DNA from: Seiridium cupressi
Lineage: Eukaryota; Ascomycota; Sordariomycetes; Amphisphaeriales; Sporocadaceae
Assembly: GCA_036674765.1 (NCBI GenBank)
Contig: JARVKI010000016.1
Location: 434,001-498,000 of the forward strand
DNA: 64,000 nucleotides
Direction of reading: 5' to 3'
Shown here: in pieces, positions 61,501-64,000 of the stretch
Layout: every line of letters starts with the position of its first letter
Position numbering within the stretch: the first letter of the stretch is position 1
Translations under genes and position numbers: made by a program
Notes under the pieces: model-generated
The model's database searches: none
What the model was told of the DNA's origin: nothing
What the model saw: the letters and a program-made list of their open reading frames with translations, nothing else

Positions 61501-61539
61501 CGGGGGACGTTGACGGGGGACGTTGACGGGGGACGTTGA
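61501..61539. repeat. Tandem 13-bp repeat, three copies
   Basis: Three perfect copies of cgggggacgttga in direct tandem, followed by a degenerate part of a fourth. It lies about 1.1 kb upstream of the GH17 gene and is not in a coding sequence. Confidence 0.95.
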
Positions 61540-61666
61540 CGTCGACGCTGACAAGGACAGGCCGTCATGTCATAAGATCCCCGGCTCCGGAGCTGAAAGA
61601 AAGGATTACTACACATGTACACAAATGCAGACATGCGGGCGCGCAGTACATCAGCAGCAACGGAGG

Positions 61667-61692
61667 AAAAAAAAAAAAAAAAAAAAAAAAAA
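61667..61692. repeat. Poly(A) run, 26 nt
   Basis: Twenty-six consecutive A residues about 130 bp after the tandem repeat. No retroelement coding sequence or target-site duplication is recognisable next to it. The exact length may be uncertain, as homopolymers are error-prone. Confidence 0.85.
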
Positions 61693-62665
61693 CAGTGTCG
61701 CATCGTATGGCAAAATTACCCTTGCGTGCGACCATGTCATATTCGAGCGCTGCATGCGGCCATGGCGAAGCACGTTGTGGGTGGCTGACCATTTTGGGAG
61801 CCGTGGTAATTTCCCGCTGTCGCTTAACTTTAAAGTAATTTCCCACAAGCGTTGTCAGCCCACAGGTCTGCACGCTAGAGGCGCGCCAGACCAACAGCCG
61901 CTGCCCATCATCACAGACCTCCTTTTATCTTTTGGCATCGATCCAGCAGGGCCAATATCCCTCTACGCGCCAGTCGGCGAACCATTGCCCGCCACAGCAG
62001 ACATGTTGCCAGGCTAGGGATGCCTCCAACCCGGAATTGGGTCCTTGGTGTGCTGATTCGTCCCATGGCCAGAGGCACGGCGAGCGAGTGCTGCTGTTTG
62101 GCCTGCGCCGGCGGATATGAGGGCCTTGGTAGCAACATGTCCTGCTTAGCGCTGGCATGGCAGTAATGATACCTTGATACGGTCGAGCGAGGGGCGATGC
62201 CACGGTGAGAATCCGCAAAAGAGGATCCCATCCAGCAGGGAAGACCAGGGTCCTGGCCGCCAACGTTGAACCCAAGTGACGGCGCCGGGGTCCCAGATGG
62301 ATCTCTCCTCCCAAAAACAACCACCCTGCCCGCATTGGCGCCATGTCTAATGAGCGACGTGAGCTGGGGTTGACTGCCCGCCCATGAAGCCATGGCCGAC
62401 AATAAAACTACCTGATCTGCCGTCCGATCAGCCAGGCTGTTCCCTCTTTCCCTTCCTCCCCACGGAACGACCCTGTGATGTTGATACTGTCGTCGTGATA
62501 GTATCTTCCAAGCTTTCGTCCTTCGTTTCTCACCTCCCTACCAACCGCTTCACTCTTTCAGCGGGCACTCGTTACCTCGAAACCACGAAATCAAAAACGA
62601 ACAGCCATATACCTAATAGTCACCTCGGAATCTAGTCCCCAGGGGTTTAATATCACAAAGTAATC

Positions 62666-64000
62666 ATGAAGGCCACATTTGCAATTGCCGCCGCCGCGGC
62701 CCTCGTCGGAGGCGTCAGTGCCAGCACCGTCAGGCATCGCCATGTGCACGATGCTTTCAAGGGCAATCTGGAGAAGAAGGGCTACGCCACCGACAACAGC
62801 ACCTGCGGCTGCACCACCGTCTACTCCACCTGGTACGGTGAAGCTACTCGTATGTGACAGGAGTTCATGGAATCGACGTTTGATATACACACGAACATCT
62901 AACACGGTCATATAGTTCACAACCCTCCTCCAACAAGCACGCCCGCTTCAAGCACGCCAGCTTCAAGCACGCCAGCTTCAAGCGCGCCAGCTTCAAGCAC
63001 TGCGGCTAGCAGCACCAAGCCCGCAACTACAGCTGCGCCGACAACCTCAACCTCGGTTGTGGTCGTCGTGCCCACCCCTGTTGCGCAGACGTGCCCGACC
63101 ACGGGTGTCTACACCTTCCCGGCCACTACTGTGACCCTGACTGAGACCACCACCGTTTGCGCCGCCTCCACCACGGCCGTCCCCAGTGGTACTCACACCT
63201 TGGGCGGCGTCACCACCGTTGTCACCACCGCAACCACCGTGACCTGCCCCTACGCCACCGTGTCCACCAGCGAGGGTGTCACTACCAGCGTCATCGAGAC
63301 CACCACCTACGTCTGCCCATCTGCCGGTACCTACACCATCGCTCCTACCACCACTACTGTCACCAAGGATACCACCGTCGTTGTCCCCGTTGTCAGCACT
63401 TACTGCCCTGGTACCTACACCCAGCCCGAGGTTGTGACCACCATTACCGAGACCAACACGGTCGTCTACTGTCCATTCGAGATCCCCGCCACGACGACTG
63501 CTGCCCCAGTCTACCCAACCACCACGGCCGTTGCCAGCTCGGCCGTTTCCACTTCAGCTGTTGCGACTTACTCTGCCAGCACCAGCTCTGCTTCCACCTC
63601 CAAGCCGACTGGTTCTTTGACTGGCAATGGCAGCGCCCCCTGGGGTCTCACCTACACCCCGTACGATGAGTCTGGCAACTGCAAGACCAAGGACGCCGTC
63701 GCTCAGGACATCGCCGCCATTGCTGTCGCCGGCGTCACCGCAGTCCGTGTCTACTCCACTGACTGCGACACCCTCCCCAACGTCGGAGACGCCTGCGAGG
63801 AGCATGGTATTCGCATGATCCTCGGTATCTTCATTGATGCTGCCCACTGCACTTCGTCGAACCCCACCGTCTCCGAGCAGATCAGCTCTATCAAGAGCTG
63901 GGCCAAGTGGGACATTGTTGACCTGATTGTCGTCGCCAACGAGGCCATCTTCAACGGCTACTGCAGTGCTACCGAGCTGGCCGACCTCATCAACGAGTGC
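62666..64000 (+). CDS. BtgE-like GH17 beta-glucosidase/glucanase, wall-associated (3' partial)
   Basis: Two exons so far (62666-62849 and 62916 to the window end), 66-bp intron. The gene runs off the right edge, so only 423 codons are visible. A signal peptide (MKATFAIAAAAALVGGVSA) is followed by a His/Arg-rich segment and TCGCTTVYSTWYGEAT, as in BtgE-type proteins. A long Ser/Thr/Pro-rich region (about 65-310) contains repeated VTTT-type and C-P blocks (TCPTTGVYTFPATT, TVTCPYAT, TYVCPSAGTYTIAP, TYCPGTYTQPE). The GH17 catalytic domain starts about residue 325 with WGLTYTPYDESGNCKTKDAV, then VTAVRVYSTDCDTL, and IVVANEAIFNGYCS, whose Glu in NEA is the expected proton donor; the nucleophile lies beyond the window. 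Such proteins act on beta-glucan in the cell wall. The assignment within GH17 rests on the N-terminus. Confidence 0.88.
62936..62995 (+). repeat. 15-bp in-frame tandem repeat encoding S-T-P-A-S
   Basis: Four copies of a 15-bp unit (agcacgccagcttca with single-base variants) plus a degenerate fifth, in frame at the start of the Ser/Thr-rich linker of the GH17 gene. Length variation here would change the linker without breaking the frame. Confidence 0.9.

Larger units (their letters stand above)
59909..62665. other. Intergenic stretch upstream of the GH17 gene
   Basis: 2.8 kb with no supported gene. It contains a 13-bp tandem repeat, a 26-nt poly(A) run and, over the last 200 bp, C/T-rich leader sequence of the GH17 gene. 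Open frames on both strands at 61523-62402 overlap antisense and include poly-Lys/poly-Phe from the homopolymer; I reject them. Confidence 0.6.

Noticed and set aside
61523..62402. Overlapping open frames on both strands
   Set aside because: Frames run through the poly(A) homopolymer giving poly-Lys/poly-Phe and show no family features.

Overview
The window is nuclear DNA of a filamentous ascomycete (Pezizomycotina). The evidence is many short spliceosomal introns (about 47-230 bp, GTAAGT/GTATGT donors and CTAAC/CTGAT-type branch sequences) and typical families: an AreA-GATA-like/DUF1752 PP1 regulator, a fungal rhodopsin-domain membrane protein, a Cyt-4-type mitochondrial RNB nuclease, a BtgE-type GH17 cell-wall protein and a fungal homeobox factor ending in a conserved short motif. 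I cannot place it below subphylum from sequence alone. Exon boundaries were derived by hand from frame continuity, splice sites and family conservation.

Layout. 1-7.8 kb is gene-poor: a (TTC)11 microsatellite, a decayed SnoaL-like gene, and one small secreted GPI-type cysteine-rich gene at 4.5-5.1 kb. 7.8-15.7 kb is an accessory-looking block: an OPT oligopeptide transporter, a convergent rhodopsin-domain (PTH11-like) membrane protein and a secreted BBE-type FAD oxidase. 16.2-33.6 kb is denser: RBR ubiquitin ligase, Erg28, GH2 beta-galactosidase, a PP2A activator (Rrd2 type) divergent from exosome subunit Rrp46, an orphan exon, NAD kinase and a homeobox factor. After a 3 kb gap come Sec10, Nus1, an AlkB dioxygenase and Trm5 (36.7-44.7 kb). 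A 6.4 kb stretch without convincing genes follows, then a Reg1-like PP1 regulator (51.1-52.9 kb), the mitochondrial RNB exonuclease (55.4-58.6 kb), a methionine-rich GPI-type protein (59.3-59.9 kb) and a BtgE-like GH17 gene cut by the right edge.

Most genes are single-copy housekeeping functions in dolichol/sterol metabolism, exocytosis, RNA processing, tRNA modification, DNA alkylation repair and phosphatase control; they do not form one pathway. The only grouping that might be functional is transporter + membrane receptor-like protein + secreted oxidase at 7.8-15.7 kb, and that is inference from proximity. I found no clearly new multi-gene system. The most checkable oddities are a frame break in the homeodomain N-terminal arm of the homeobox gene, a PIP-box-like motif on an easily missed first exon of the AlkB gene, possible ubiquitin-like segments in the RBR ligase, two short secreted GPI-type proteins, a GC-AG intron, and an orphan conserved-looking exon at 27.4-27.7 kb.
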